Source of the DNA: Leucocoprinus leucothites
Taxonomy: Eukaryota > Basidiomycota > Agaricomycetes > Agaricales > Agaricaceae
Assembly (NCBI GenBank): GCA_013368445.1
Contig: JAACJO010000018.1
Coordinates: forward strand, 186,001-250,000
Direction of reading: 5' to 3'
DNA length: 64,000 nucleotides
Shown one piece after another: positions 45,601 to 56,500 of the stretch. The notes beneath the pieces were generated by a model. The model ran no database searches and was not told the DNA's origin. It saw nothing but the letters and a program-made list of their open reading frames with translations. Made by a program: the position numbers and the translations under genes. How positions within the stretch are numbered: the stretch's first letter is position 1; each line of letters starts with the position of its first letter.

Positions 45601-47959
45601 ATATGATTGGGAGAAGAATTACATCTTTCTCCGCCATACTCGAGGGAACGCTGAGTTTATCTCGCCGACTGTCATCTTTGATGAAAAGATGTTCCCAAAA
45701 TGTCCAGATCAAAAACCCGCGGTTTACCCCGAACCGCCTCGCGCTGAGATTCCTCCAATCTCGACTATTCCGAATGTTCCTAATATAGACCATCCGCCTA
45801 CACCTCGAGGAGGAGAGCCGCCTCGTGCGCCTTCACCTCGTGCTCCTCCACGCCCTAAAACACCTTCACCTCCTAGATCGCCAAGCCCACCTCTTTCTTA
45901 CGCTGATCCGGAAGATCGCGATCCAAAAGAAGAGGAAGAAGAAGTCGAGTTACCTCCTTCTCCGGGACCTTCGCGAAAGGAACCTGGTCCACGTAAATGT
46001 GCTCGGTCTCCATCTCCACCCGAGGTACCGCCACCGCGACCTTCGGTCCAAGATGACCTTGATGCATTAGAACGGCTCGACCGCTGGGTCACCGAACGTG
46101 AAAATAGCCGTCCTAGGCGAAATGTTCAACCTCCGAACAGACCAGGAAACGTGTATGGTGATAGGAGCGACCCTCTTGATGTCATTCGACGATATAGGGA
46201 ACTCAATCCTAACTTACCACGCAATCGTGCCCAATATCGACCTATTCCTGGAGCAATTTCCGATGAGGAAGCTCGGAACAGACTACGAAATTGGAATATC
46301 CCTCACCTGGATAGTAGTATCGACAATAAACCGTCATCTACCGATTTTGCGAAGTTCGTGAAGGAAGGGGGGGTAAAATTAGTCGATTTCCTTCTCGCAC
46401 AACGCGCCAACGGACCAGTTCCCGAACAGTTTCGAGATATCGCGAACTTAGACGCTGATACTCAAACCAAATGGCAAAAAGCGATGCTTGAGGAATTAGA
46501 CGCGCTTCATAAGCGTGGTGTATACGAGCTCGTTGATCTCCCAAAAGGAAGGAGAGCTATTAAAAATAGATGGGTTTATAACATCAAGTCCGATAATCGC
46601 TATCGCTCTCGCCTAGTTGCGAAAGGGTTCTCCCAGATCGAGGGAATCGACTTCGATGAACTCTTTTCTCCAGTTGTCCGATATGAGACCACGCGCCTTC
46701 TTCTTGGCATTGCAGCGCTTGAGGATTTTGACCTTCACTCTGTTGACGTCAAAACAGCCTATTTATATGGCGATCTGGATGAAGAGATCTATATGGAACA
46801 GCCAGAAGGATTCCGACTTCCTGGCCATGAGAAGAAAGTCTGGAGATTACGCAAAGCGATCTACGGTCTAAAACAAGCCGGCTTATCCTGGTGGAAAGCA
46901 CTCACTTCATCGATGCTGAAACTTGGATTCAAGCGCTGTAAGTCCGACGCTGGCGTTTATCATTTTACACATCCCAAGACCGGCGAGCGTGTCTTTGCGG
47001 TCGTTTATGTGGATGATGTCTTCTTTATGGGTAAAAAGAATTCCCTGCTCCTCTCCGAGTTGAAGCAAAAATTCATGACTACTTGGGAATGTCGTGACCA
47101 AGGTGAACTTTCCGAGTTCCTAGGCATGAACATATCACGCGATCGAAAAGAGAGAAAACTCTATATAGATCAAGTGAAATACCTCGATAAGGTTCTTGAG
47201 AAGTTTGATATCCCTAAAGGTGCGAAATTCACACCGCTGCCATCAGGATTTGTCTTCGAACCCTATGTCGATAAAGTAGATCCTAAGTTTAGAACTCGCT
47301 ACCAACAGTTAGTCGGATCGCTGATGTATCTTATGATCGGATCGAGACCTGACATATCCTTTGCGGTTGTCAAACTCTCCCAGCAATCTGCCGCCCCTTC
47401 CAATGCGCACTTTCGGGCTGGACTCCATGTGCTGCAATATTTGCGATCAACGCGCAATTATCGACTCGTCTTTGATGGAGCTTCTAATCAGGCCGTCATT
47501 GCTTGTTCTGATAGTGATTGGGCGCAAGACGGACAGTCTCGACGATCTGTCACGGGTAATTTTGTTACGATAGCGCGTGGACCTGTAAGCTGGCTTAGCC
47601 GCAAGCAGAAAACTGTCGCTTTGTCATCTACTGAAGCTGAGTATATGGCGCTATCTGATTGCAGCCGCCAGTTAATGTGGATTCGACAACTTCTCGAAGA
47701 GATAGGTTTTAAAATTCCTGCTCCGATTCTCTATGGTGATAATATCGGATCTATCTTCTGGAGCGAGAACCCTGTTCAAGAAAAACGCTCAAAGCATATT
47801 GATATACGATACCACTATATCCGAGATATCGTTGAAGAAGGTTCCGTTGAGTTGGAATTTATCGAGGGCTCAAACAACCCTGCCGATATTCTGACGAAAA
47901 ACCTCGGTTCAATTCTCTTCAATAAATTTGTTTATTCTCTGGGTATCGAATTTCTTTAG
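42641..47959 (+). CDS. Copia-2 gag-pol polyprotein, intact
   Basis: 1772 residues from the first ATG (MSSINNGASRVPVL). An upstream in-frame TTG at 42617 is not preferred. The gag region is followed by a Gln-rich and Lys/Gly-rich stretch. The aspartic protease DSGAS is near residue 587. The integrase zinc motif (WHQRLGHPS, CPGCMKGK) precedes the integrase catalytic D, D and E near 793, 856 and 892 (35 residues between the last two). A proline-rich linker separates it from reverse transcriptase (VDVKTAYLYGDL, then YVDD near 1455) and RNase H (DSDWAQDGQSRRSVTG, LSSTEAEYMALSDCSRQLMW). The single-frame gag-PR-IN-RT-RH order is diagnostic of Ty1/copia. No frameshift site is needed. All catalytic residues are present, so this copy is a candidate for autonomous movement. 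Confidence 0.97.
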   Translation: MSSINNGASRVPVLQGPQNYQFWSMRMQGYLSMITTPGTPLTGWTVTTGLVPSLPAVVAPAIDESGNVTNAAEAAASLALRTEEERRRNFLEQSAIGLLIQAVPDSMLHLIVQGDPTRTWDELQRLYGTQGPASVYGDFVRAVSWSLPGNMDPAQSIAELESLFTRIEGATARLPEVIRAMILLRAVPQGMETLAQSILANQTQMSQLTWDLVRSAIQAAWSQKMTASASRAGRSNGQWQQNRNPGNQQRQGQGQQQQGPFRSQPQQQQQQQQPPNQGAGQKPGNPQTGNPGGDGKKGKRGKRGGKKGKGAANEAATDADATNTSGVTNIAPQYGASSAIGFAAPAITNRPLLANRIASMAEPVNASPSSSTRHLVAEARKNTPRLQERISESPQSEGYRRRSSKATKDKVLKIWDERLADLAVEAETTGSIIEEIPYYGGDMDECPPSPRMTPPADPMLESDSEGEDSDGWTSGLWTTQVFSSISDWINTDTVMPQHDREGPCRLARACSHVSAPGHAEHFRGLVTSSPAPVYTAFVSRTISVTPVGLLLNCDLTSVPHCVNLSKCEKALCCHCKGKKAPSRAASWILDSGASAHFTPYLDDFSTIEMGKFGEIQTANKNAPLFISGRGTVLIEHEIHDNGKTITATTSLSPVFYVKGMHDRLMSAGQLLESGLRSEADKHGTIFRDESGNAVLSAAPRSESQPTLQTVRCRIVHSNASSHVAQHPDYNTWHQRLGHPSNRVLSKTTDSTLNGPQVSIPDHSRPCPGCMKGKMHQKPFNDNPIRAKEAFEHVHSDLFELPIVSYHKYKWVMTLLDDYSSFAHVVLLRSKAEAAPRMVELLTYVQNQFGKSIRRFTSDRGGEFVAGTLQDYLRVKGIEFTPSAPRVHQQNGRPERLNRTLHEKAQAMRLHACLPDSWWDFAINTATHIYNRTSMNRIQWKTPFELVHGHKPDISHLRVFGCAAYVFLPDEMRPNKLSAKSELMIFVGYDWEKNYIFLRHTRGNAEFISPTVIFDEKMFPKCPDQKPAVYPEPPRAEIPPISTIPNVPNIDHPPTPRGGEPPRAPSPRAPPRPKTPSPPRSPSPPLSYADPEDRDPKEEEEEVELPPSPGPSRKEPGPRKCARSPSPPEVPPPRPSVQDDLDALERLDRWVTERENSRPRRNVQPPNRPGNVYGDRSDPLDVIRRYRELNPNLPRNRAQYRPIPGAISDEEARNRLRNWNIPHLDSSIDNKPSSTDFAKFVKEGGVKLVDFLLAQRANGPVPEQFRDIANLDADTQTKWQKAMLEELDALHKRGVYELVDLPKGRRAIKNRWVYNIKSDNRYRSRLVAKGFSQIEGIDFDELFSPVVRYETTRLLLGIAALEDFDLHSVDVKTAYLYGDLDEEIYMEQPEGFRLPGHEKKVWRLRKAIYGLKQAGLSWWKALTSSMLKLGFKRCKSDAGVYHFTHPKTGERVFAVVYVDDVFFMGKKNSLLLSELKQKFMTTWECRDQGELSEFLGMNISRDRKERKLYIDQVKYLDKVLEKFDIPKGAKFTPLPSGFVFEPYVDKVDPKFRTRYQQLVGSLMYLMIGSRPDISFAVVKLSQQSAAPSNAHFRAGLHVLQYLRSTRNYRLVFDGASNQAVIACSDSDWAQDGQSRRSVTGNFVTIARGPVSWLSRKQKTVALSSTEAEYMALSDCSRQLMWIRQLLEEIGFKIPAPILYGDNIGSIFWSENPVQEKRSKHIDIRYHYIRDIVEEGSVELEFIEGSNNPADILTKNLGSILFNKFVYSLGIEFL

Positions 47960-48037
47960 CGCTTTTATAGCCGCTTAAATGAAGCGCTCTCATAGCTGCT
48001 CAATTATGCATCTCCCGCCATTTCGAGTGAGGAGGAG

Positions 48038-48410
48038 TGTTGAATCACGTGCGCGTTTACACGCTGCTACGTTCATGTTCACTCTCAATTATGATATATG
48101 CATTCTATTATTAGATACCACTATGCTCACGCACCGATACTTCGTGCGGACTTTACATGTTTCACTATACGTTTTACCTGTACCCTTTACCATCTCGAAA
48201 CGAGTGTGTAATACCCTCTTTATAGTAGAATTATTCGAACTCTTTAGTATAAATACCTTGTATTTTCTTCGTAATTCTACAGTCAATTCTATCTACTCAG
48301 TCGCAACTACTACCTCGATAACACTCCCATAACAGACTAACTGCCTAGTAAAGTGAGTACTGACCTCGTCGTCTACCTTCACCGCTACGCTCCCCGTTGC
48401 TGCTTCGACA
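48038..48410 (+). repeat. Copia-2 3' LTR
   Basis: 373 bp; preceded by GTGAGGAGGAG, followed by CTTTA. Confidence 0.95.
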
Positions 48411-48415
48411 CTTTA

Positions 48416-48855
48416 TCACCTCTCCTACGATCTCTTAGTGACCGAAATGGGGTGGGGACTCGATGATAGTCGGAACTTGCCGCCCCCATCCGCTCATCTT
48501 GAACAGATTAGAACCTTGACAAATCCACTCTTGGCCTCAAAAACTCGTTTAGGTGACCGGTGCTGGACCTATTCTCCGCATTGGAGTGCACGAGCACTTC
48601 GATTAGAGTCATCCTGAGGAATGATTAAACTTCTAGCCTGTACTTACGAGTGAGTAGCATCTAATAATAGTTCTACTATAGAGGGCAGACAGGAGTCTTA
48701 CCCACTTGCACCTATAGGTGGTCTAGTGTGCTTGAGAGCTGACGAAAGCCTCTTCTAGAAGCCAGTCAGCTGATTCGACCCAGCTGGCTGGTCCTTCGAG
48801 CATATATATGCAGGCCGTCTTATCGTAGCATCTCAGCTTGGCTTGCATTCTTACG
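48416..48855. other. Intergenic, promoter side of the dehydrogenase gene
   Basis: About 440 bases from the Copia-2 target site to the dehydrogenase start. A TATATATA-like stretch at about 48802-48810 lies roughly 50 bases upstream of the ATG. No gene recognised. Confidence 0.45.
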
Positions 48856-50496
48856 ATGTCGCTCCCTCAAACTACCCGCGAGTATTCCTTTCCTTCGGTG
48901 CGTTTTTTTGTGCTGAGAGGCTCTGCCCGCATATATTTGTCGATTCTGACAGACTCTTCTCCCTTCTTCAGTTCGGCTCCTACAAAAACCTAGTCGTTAA
49001 TGAAAAGCCAGTGGATGCTCCAAAGCCTCACGAAGTCCTCGTCAAAGTCCATGCCGTCTCTCTCAATGTGGGTCCTATATGCTATAAACCCGGCCGCAAA
49101 ACTAACGAGAAACGACGATCAGTATCGCGACAACGTCATGGCGTCTGGCTTCTACGCAAAATCTGGTGTAAAGTTAGCAAAAATAAATAAATCTTAACGA
49201 TCCAAGTCATCCCAGTTAACCAAACTTGTTTTTGCAGGATTCCAGATAACCTCATCCCATGCTCGGATATGGCTGGAGAAATCATTGCTCTCGGGAAAGG
49301 CGTGAAGGGATGGCAAATCGGTGACCGCGTCTGCGCGAATTTCGCCACCGATCATATTTATGGCGACACCAATCCCGATATTCAATCATCTTCCATGGGA
49401 GGCCAAGCGCATGGAACTCTCACTCAATATCGTACTTTCCCATCTCACGTAGGTTTCGTAATTCGTACTACAGATATATAAATTTGACTCATCATGAATA
49501 GTCTCTCGTCAAATTCCCGGACTTTTGGAGTTACAAAGAAGCATCGACTTTGCCGTACGTTCGACTAGTCAATTTCATCCTCATCTCAAGGTTGAGGACT
49601 TGATAGTTGCGCAGCATTGACTGCATACAACGCTCTCAACGGACCCCGCCGTATCAAAGCTGGGGATTACGTTCTCATACTCGGAACCGGCGGGGTATCC
49701 ATGTGCGTACTTTAGCTTGTTATATATAGTAGCCATACTCAACGCTAGCTTTCAAGTTTTGGTCTCCAATTTGCTATAGCATCAGGCGCCATTGTTATTG
49801 CAACTTCTTCATCGGACGAGAAACTTAAAATCGTCTCGGGTCTTGGGGCTCAACATGTGATAAACTACAAGAAGACTCTAGAATGGGACCAAGAAGTGTT
49901 AAGAATCGTGAGTACAACCGTCAATCTTTACGATTGGACCATCTCAGCTGGGCCCCTTGTACTTCCTCGTTTCCAGACAAATGGAGTTGGCGTTGACCAC
50001 GTCCTCGAGGTTCGTCACACCCAGAGTACTAAAAGTCAGAGCTAACATGCATATATGTGCTTAGGTGGGCGGGGACGGAACTCTTTCTCGGAGTATTAAC
50101 TCCGTCAGGATGGCCGGATATGTACATGTTATTGGCGCAGTGTCAAAGGTACTGGGCCTCCGAGTCCCTCTACAACCATTATATGACAACTCAACCATTA
50201 ACAGGGACCGGGTGATACAAACATCGTTTGGCGTACAATCAGAAAGGGAATCCTACTGAGAGGCATTCAGATTGGATCCGTGGAACAGTGGGCCGCTTTC
50301 TTGTTTCCTCCATCCAGCAATGAGGCATTAACGAGATTATATCAGGTTCAGGGATATGGTTAGGCTCATCATTGCGAACCCGGAGAAAACCAAGCCTGTT
50401 ATTGATAAAGTATTCTCCTTTGATGAGGCCGTTGATGCCTTTGCCCACTTTGAGTCGCAGCAGCATGTTGGAAAGATAGTCATCAAGGTAGCATAA
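48856..50496 (+). pseudogene. Zinc-type alcohol dehydrogenase (MDR family), probable one-base frameshift
   Basis: Exons: 48856-48897, 48972-49067 (FGSYKNLVV, VHAVSLN), 49123-49165 (YRDNVMASGFYAKSG), 49238 onward (IPDNLIPCSDMAGEIIALG, GDRVCANFATDHIYGD), then SLVKFPDFWSYKEASTLP, YVLILGTGGVS, FGLQFAIASGAIVIATSSSD, NGVGVDHVLE, VGGDGTLSRSINSVRMAGYV, VIDKVFSFDEAVDAFAHFES, stop 50494-50496. The GTGGVS Rossmann motif and the order fit NADP-dependent medium-chain dehydrogenases of the quinone-reductase-like group; catalytic zinc ligands are not obvious. All junctions keep frame except 49165 to 49238, which is off by one base, so the gene may be freshly inactivated or that exon end is misjudged. Confidence 0.75.
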
Positions 50497-51015
50497 CCCA
50501 AATTTGAGAAGACTGCCTGGTGTAGTGTATAATTTGCATCATAAATACTCGAAATGGCACACGTATTCCCAAAACAAAAGTAAACCCCAGAATCACTCAA
50601 CGGCTCCGACCTAGTGTGTATAACTACCTGCTAGGCAACAAATCAGCTCACTGGCTGTCGATGAAGTACTGGACTGCAAGACTGCAGATTGTGGCCTCGA
50701 GCATGCCAGCTGTCTGATATGGAGCAAAAGTCTGACCATCTTCGTGCAGCTTGTCTTTGAAGTTCAACGCTGTAACTAAACAGTGTGACGGAACGTGTGG
50801 ATCTGCGCCCACCAACCACATGGATAGCTCTAACGTATGGACAAAGCTATGATGCATTGAAAAAGTTTAGTTGTCAGCTGGAGAAGCAATAAGTCAACCA
50901 CAAGCAAATCATACCCCATGACATCGAAGCAAGTAAATGGTCGTCTCTTCTCGGGGGACGCGACGCCTCTTCAAGGAATGCGACCTTTGTACTGTGGTTC
51001 AGAAATTGAAGGAGA
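50497..51015 (-). pseudogene. Remnant of a fourth DUF6533-type gene (last exon) and spacer
   Basis: At about 50625-50770, minus strand, the sequence matches the last exon of the DUF6533-type genes: a peptide VRLLLHIRQLA corresponds to CRVLLHIRELA in copy 1, and the GAGCTGATTT stretch just before the stop is conserved. Upstream exons are missing. The rest of the interval (50770-51015) has no recognised gene. This places a DUF6533 remnant directly next to HNH_2 copy 2, as in the other units. Confidence 0.65.
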
Positions 51016-52377
51016 TTACGCTGTTTTAGGAGGTGCAAGAACGAGTCTCTGAAGACGAGATGCGAGAAGTTCGCTAGAAGAGCCATCTTGGGCTAGAACC
51101 GACATTTGTTCCATGTCACGGTCGTTTTTGTACAAGTACTCTGCAGCTCCCGACATTTGGTCCACCCTACAAACAGCAGCGTGGAGCCTTAGATATCTCG
51201 GATCGAGGAGCTCCAGCTCAGGAGACGAAGAGGTGAACGTGATGGGGGTGATCGGACCTTTCATTACTGGAAGCATGGTACAAAGAATATACGTGTGCGG
51301 AGGACCATTCTAAAGGGATTGCGAGTGTCAGAAAAAACATGTGTCAACCATGAAAGGGCATATCACTCACCGGGACTTCCTCGAACCATAATTCAAGCTC
51401 GTCAAATTGATCATGCACGTATAAAGACAACGTCAACCCATTTGACATTCTGTGAATGCTGTCCCCGTTCAGTTCGTCAAGAACCTGGATCCCGCCAAAA
51501 GCGTAGATAAGATTCCACATGTGCTCAGCGTGAGTGGTCTACAAGGAAGTTGAGCGGCCTACACAAGGAACAAGGGTGATTGAACCAAAACCTTGGGATG
51601 ATTGGGTAAGTTCAGTTCCAGTTCCCAGTTGGTCGACGGTGGAAAGATATGACAGAAATGCGTCTTAATAGGGAAGTTATTCCATCCCCGGGCAGCTCGG
51701 TCTGCAGGGGTCAGCTCTCTGTACTTGCCGCTATCATGTAGACCGGTAATCATGCAGTTATAACCATCGCGTTCCAAAGCCTTTCAAAGGGTTAGAGTCC
51801 ATAAATGAGGATATACGAATGGCGGGTAAAGAATTGACGAACGAAACACTCACAGCACGTTTTGCGGCTCTGTGATCTTGGGGCGCTGGCTCAACTGTGG
51901 AAGAGTAGAGACAACTGTCATAGTCGGAATATGGCCGACTGGAGTGATGCGACGGTTCTGGGGTTTTTCCTTTGTTCTGTCGGACTGAACGCGAATATCG
52001 AGACTGTAATAAATGTCGAGATTGGCAGATGCTGACTCACAAAGAAGAATGATATTATTTATATAAAGCTGAGCCAAACGATCCATTGCGCGTTTATCAT
52101 CGTTGCAGAGAAGGATATCTTTAGCGACGGTGTGTTGGCCATGGACAACAGGCGCTTCGCTCAGGAAGTATGCAAGGCACCGTGCATACATGAGTTTTTG
52201 GTCGGACTCTGCCTCACGCTCACTCGCCAAACATTGATCATGGGCAGCGTGAAAGTCGGGTTGATTCTGTAAGTGAAAAGGGTTCTGGGGAAGCGGCTGC
52301 TTTTGTGGAGCGGCGGGGATAGTGGCCACTGTGGTGAAAGATCCGCTGTGTACTAAAGTCACATAGACTCCTCCCAA
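51016..52377 (-). CDS. HNH_2-type protein gene, copy 2
   Basis: The last exon ends LLASRLQRLVLAPPKTA, stop 51018-51016. It carries LLDPRYLRLHAAVCRVDQMS and SGAAEYLYKNDRDMEQ. Upstream exons give THAEHMWNLIYAFGG, HRMSNGLTLSLYVHDQFDEL (Asn and His of the HNH fold) and ERDGYNCMITGLHD with FCHIFPPSTNWELEL. The first exon begins near 52377 (MGGVYVTLV) because the Met that starts copy 1 is GTG here. The donor at the end of that exon does not join the ERDGYN exon in frame by my reading. Family knowledge: HNH_2 domain proteins are abundant in Agaricomycetes and lack an established role. This copy has an open version of the exon that is stopped in copy 1. Confidence 0.68.
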
Positions 52378-52501
52378 AAAAAAGAAGAAGAAAAAAGAGA
52401 TCGACTGTGTGACAGTGACAACACGGATCCAAGTGTCATAATATGTTTAGCGCAGGTCCGAAGGCTGAAAAAGGTAGCACGCACAGACTGCTCTGTGCTG
52501 G

Positions 52502-53468
52502 TGAAGGGATGACGAAGCAAGTTCGTCCAAATTTGAATGCGAGTGCGACAGCGTCCGTCTGTCGCTGGCTAGTGACCCAAATATAGACCAGAGTAATTAG
52601 AATTTTTGAGTGGAAAATAAATTGGAACAAAGACTCAGCGCGAATGCGACGATGCAAATCGTTGCTGAGGAGTGAGATCGAGTGGTAGAGTGCGCTTTTG
52701 AGCTGTAGGGTCGGTCTTAAGCTCCTAAGTTCAGACAAGAATAAGATAGAAAGTAGGGGTAGATTTCACTAAGGGAATATTCATAGATACATGATAGTAT
52801 TTATACTAACCGCCTGGTAGTACCTACGAATGTTAGGGGCAATAGAGACGAGTAGAAACGAGTGTTTATGGCGACGATTTTCCGATATTTTAAGGTCATA
52901 AGGATATATCTGAGAAATATTAGTGGTGGAAAAGGGAGTGGAGAGAGGATACATGTGGTCGCCTGGATCCACACTATTAGGCGAAGCGATGGGACAAGGC
53001 ACAAGAGAGCAGAGTGGGGCGCGTATGACGATTTTATGGGGATTTTTCGAGCAAGGTACAAGAGGAAAGAAAATGATTGGATAAAGCAAAATGAAAAAGA
53101 GCGGACTTCTGTCAGTTGAATGACAAGTCCTAACTCGGCAGCGTTGAAGCCATCAAAACCGAGTAGAAAGAGTGGGTTGGAAGCTGGAAAGGGAAATGAT
53201 AACGGGGAAATGAGGGACGAGATTTAAAATAAAGAAATGAGGGGAAAGTGAGGGAGAGATTGTGGGTGCAAGCGGTGGTTATTCTTGATCGGATGTGACG
53301 GGTCGGCTTGATGTGCATAGGCGGCGGCCGTTCTTGATGATTGCGAGGTTGTTGAGATAGTGTAGTGGCAGTGATGAATGGGGAAACAGGGAATGTCTGC
53401 AGACTCGGTAGTAGAGGGAGGGCGGCTGATGGCAGTGATCTGACATCAGTGGGCGTCCGATCTCTACA
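52502..53468 (-). repeat. Gypsy 3' LTR
   Basis: 967 bp, at the 3' end of the element because the element is on the minus strand. Its internal neighbour on the element strand (GTACGAAAAGCAACCCCCAGA is cut here to its ends GTACGAAAAG and CCCCCAGA) is only weakly purine-rich, so the polypurine tract is not clear. Confidence 0.95.
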
Positions 53469-53500
53469 TCTGGGGGTTGCTTTTCGTACTGACGTCCCCG

Positions 53501-56500
53501 TCAGTCGGCCTTATGATGGGATCGGGTGTGCAGGGGGGTGTTGAGAGTGGGGATATCGGGCCAGCAGTCTGAGAAATCGTCGGGTTCGTGGGTTTCATCG
53601 ACGAATTTGTCGATGTCATCGACGGTGAGGCGCGTGAGAGGAACTGATCGGGGATCACGAGCGTGGTAAGGGATGAGTCGAAAGGCGGCAAACTGGAGCT
53701 TGGACAGCGTTCCATCCATTTCTGCTAACACATAGCTCCCTCCTTTCATTCTGCGCACAACAACCATGGGGCCAAAGTACCGCGGTTTAGTCTTACCGCC
53801 AATATCTCCATCATGACGTGAGTTCCTAACCAAAACAAGTGTTCCCTCATCGAAATTGAAATCGCGAATTAGGTTCTTGTGTGCTTCTTCAAACTGTCGG
53901 ACGGACTCCCACCGAGCTTTCAAGAGACGCCGTTTGGCCTCAGCAAGATCTTCAGGCCGTTTTTGGAGCTGGATTGCACGATAGGCAACAAGATCGGCAG
54001 TGGGGAGGGGACTAGCGAGGATAGGGGCCAGATAGGTTGCTTCAAAGAGGTCGAAGGGGAAGAGGGGCTCAGTACCGTGTGCGAGGAAATACGGTGAGTA
54101 GCCTGTTGATTTCTGAATAGTGACTCGTTCTGCCCAAAATACTGACGGTGCCACTGTTGTCCATCTGGATTCCTGGCCCTCTGCTGCCTTGACCAGCGAC
54201 TCCCGAACATCGCGATGACGACGTTCAACCGGACCATTTGCGCGGGAATTGTAAGGTGAGATTCGAATGTGGTTTATATGGTATTGCTTGGAGAGGTACT
54301 CAACCGCTTGGATGAATGCAGGGCCGTTGTCGGTGACAATTTCCTCGATCGCTCCCCACCGACACAAGATATCTTCGAAGATGAACGATCCGAGGGTGCG
54401 GCCGTTTTCGTGACGAAGCATGCGCCATTCCGGATACGACGAGAGGGAACACCGCGCGTGCACAATATAACGGTACCCATTCGACTTTGGCATGAGCATG
54501 GTGTCGATATAGACTTTGCGAAAAAGGGAGAGGGGAACAGGAACGGTAGGTGGTATATAGAGATGTTGTGTGGATCGCGTCTGACATTCATGGCAGGTCT
54601 TCAGATACCAGCGGATGTCGCCGTCGAGGTACGGCCACCAGAAGCGTTCGAGAATGCGTGCGCGAGTTGTGAAAATGCCCTTGTGGCCGAGCTCGTCATG
54701 TGCTTGTCGCAGTATGTCCAGACGTTTGTCTTCTTCTATCACCAGCTTATGCTTTGCCTTAGGATCCTTCCTCCACAACCTTCCATCCGCAATAAAGAAA
54801 CCCGATGCCTTCCTGACTAGAGCCTTGAGTTCTTCGTCCTCCTTCCCATCTCGTTTGCGTTCTTCGGCCTCCTTCCCAGCTCGCCTCAGTGGATCCTTCA
54901 AAAACTCCAACATCTTCTTCAACTCCAAATCCTTTGCCTGTGCACGATCTGACCGGGGAATAATCGTCGGAGGGGGTGGATGAGTATCAAGGGTGGTAGT
55001 CGCAAAGGTGGAGAAATCACGGCTGGGTACCAGAGTTGGGAACACCGTATGCCCTCCATGCGGCAGTGGTGCTAGTGGGGGTGCAAGCTCCTGAGTAGGA
55101 ACTGCCACTTGCTGCATCCTGCTTTGAGAAGGGGGCCGTGCAGTATCGGTGTAGGAGCGTGTTGAACATAGTAAGTGCTGAATTGACTGCTGTGTGTTGA
55201 GTACTTCGATACTGAACGTGTTTGCAGCTTGGATCCATGGGGGTGACGTAGGGGAGTTGCTCTTAGTAGTGGATAAGGAAGGTGGGGTCGACTCATAGTA
55301 GAACGAGTTCGCGTGGTCGATCCAATCTTCATAATCATCCACGTCAGTAGAGTCTTCGGGTGCACGAGGGCGTCGAGAGAGACCGTCGGGGCCATGTGAG
55401 TGCCCAGGAACGTGGCGTAGTCGGAAGTCGAAGAGGAGAATAGCTGAGATCCAGCGGTTGATGGTAGCGTTGGGTTGAATATCGGGGTTGTTAATCATGC
55501 CCTTGATGTATTTCGCGTCGACCTCCACGACAAGATTCTTTACCCCAATAATCCATATCCGACAGTCTTTCAATGCCCGAAACAGACCGAACAACTCCAA
55601 TTTCGCCTGCGAATAGCGACTTTCTCGTTCGGACAGGGTGAGTGATCCATATCGCGATGGATAGCGTTTTGCGTCGGCACCGATCTGAGATAAAATATAG
55701 CCAACTGCAATCATGGATGTATCAACGGCAAGGATGACCTCACGGCCGCTCGTGTAATCGATTGCGCGAATTGCAGGTGAGGTCTTCGTCAATGCCTTCA
55801 ACCTTTCCAACGCAACCAGCTCCTCCTCTCCAAATTCAAACTCAACATCCTTTCTAGTGAGGCGAACGAGCGGGCGTGCGATGGTGGCATAGTCTTTGAT
55901 GAAAATGCGAATTGTGCCAACAGTACCGAGAAAGCCACGGACTTCGGTGAGTGATTTCGGAACAGGCCAGTCGAGTACCTTCTGAACTCGAGCTGTGTCA
56001 GGCAAACGACCTTCGTACGTGCACTGGTGACCAACGACCACTGCAGAAGGAACACAGATGTGTGACTTGGCCGCAGAGAAGGTACCTCCAGCATGCCTGA
56101 CTCGCTGGAGAATACGATTGACATTCTGGAAATGCTCCCAGGTGAAGCGACGTATGCCAGGGTTTTCTGGAATAGTCTCGAAGGTGTCGGGACCGGTTTC
56201 GTAGTGAGTGAGGGGTCCTTTAACAGGAACATCGTCCACAAAAGGGACAGCAACATCGGGAATTTCGTCCTGAAGCAAGAAGGTGAGGTCACCATGTTGG
56301 ATTTGCATGGAATTGGTGTAACCCATTGGAATAGACGTGAGACGAAGGGTGCCCAGGGGAGATTGGAATGTGGTAAGGTCTCTGGACTGTGGTGCGAGCT
56401 CTCGCTGATCGAATCCAACCATTAGGTCAAATACTCCGTAGCATCCGCGGCCGCCGAACGACTCGGCGTACTGTTCGACCATGGGCGGAAGACCGGCATC

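Larger units (their letters stand above)
42007..48410 (+). mobile_element. Ty1/copia retrotransposon Copia-2, complete and apparently intact, 6.4 kb
   Basis: LTRs at 42007-42379 and 48038-48410, 373 bp each; I found no difference between them on reading. The target duplication is CTTTA (42002-42006 and 48411-48415), the same five bases as at Copia-1. Same primer binding site and polypurine tract as Copia-1. The internal frame is open from 42641 to 47959. Identical LTRs and an intact frame indicate a very recent insertion. It is more than 95% alike to Copia-1 by eye but differs by shared LTR variants, so it is a sister copy and not a direct daughter. Confidence 0.97.

Noticed and set aside
34094..48415. 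Copia-1 to Copia-2 as one composite element sharing CTTTA flanks
   Set aside because: Each element has its own pair of CTTTA duplications, and the DNA between them is the HNH_2 gene seen uninterrupted elsewhere.
54269..54983. Plus-strand open frames within the gypsy element
   Set aside because: Antisense shadows of the integrase coding region.
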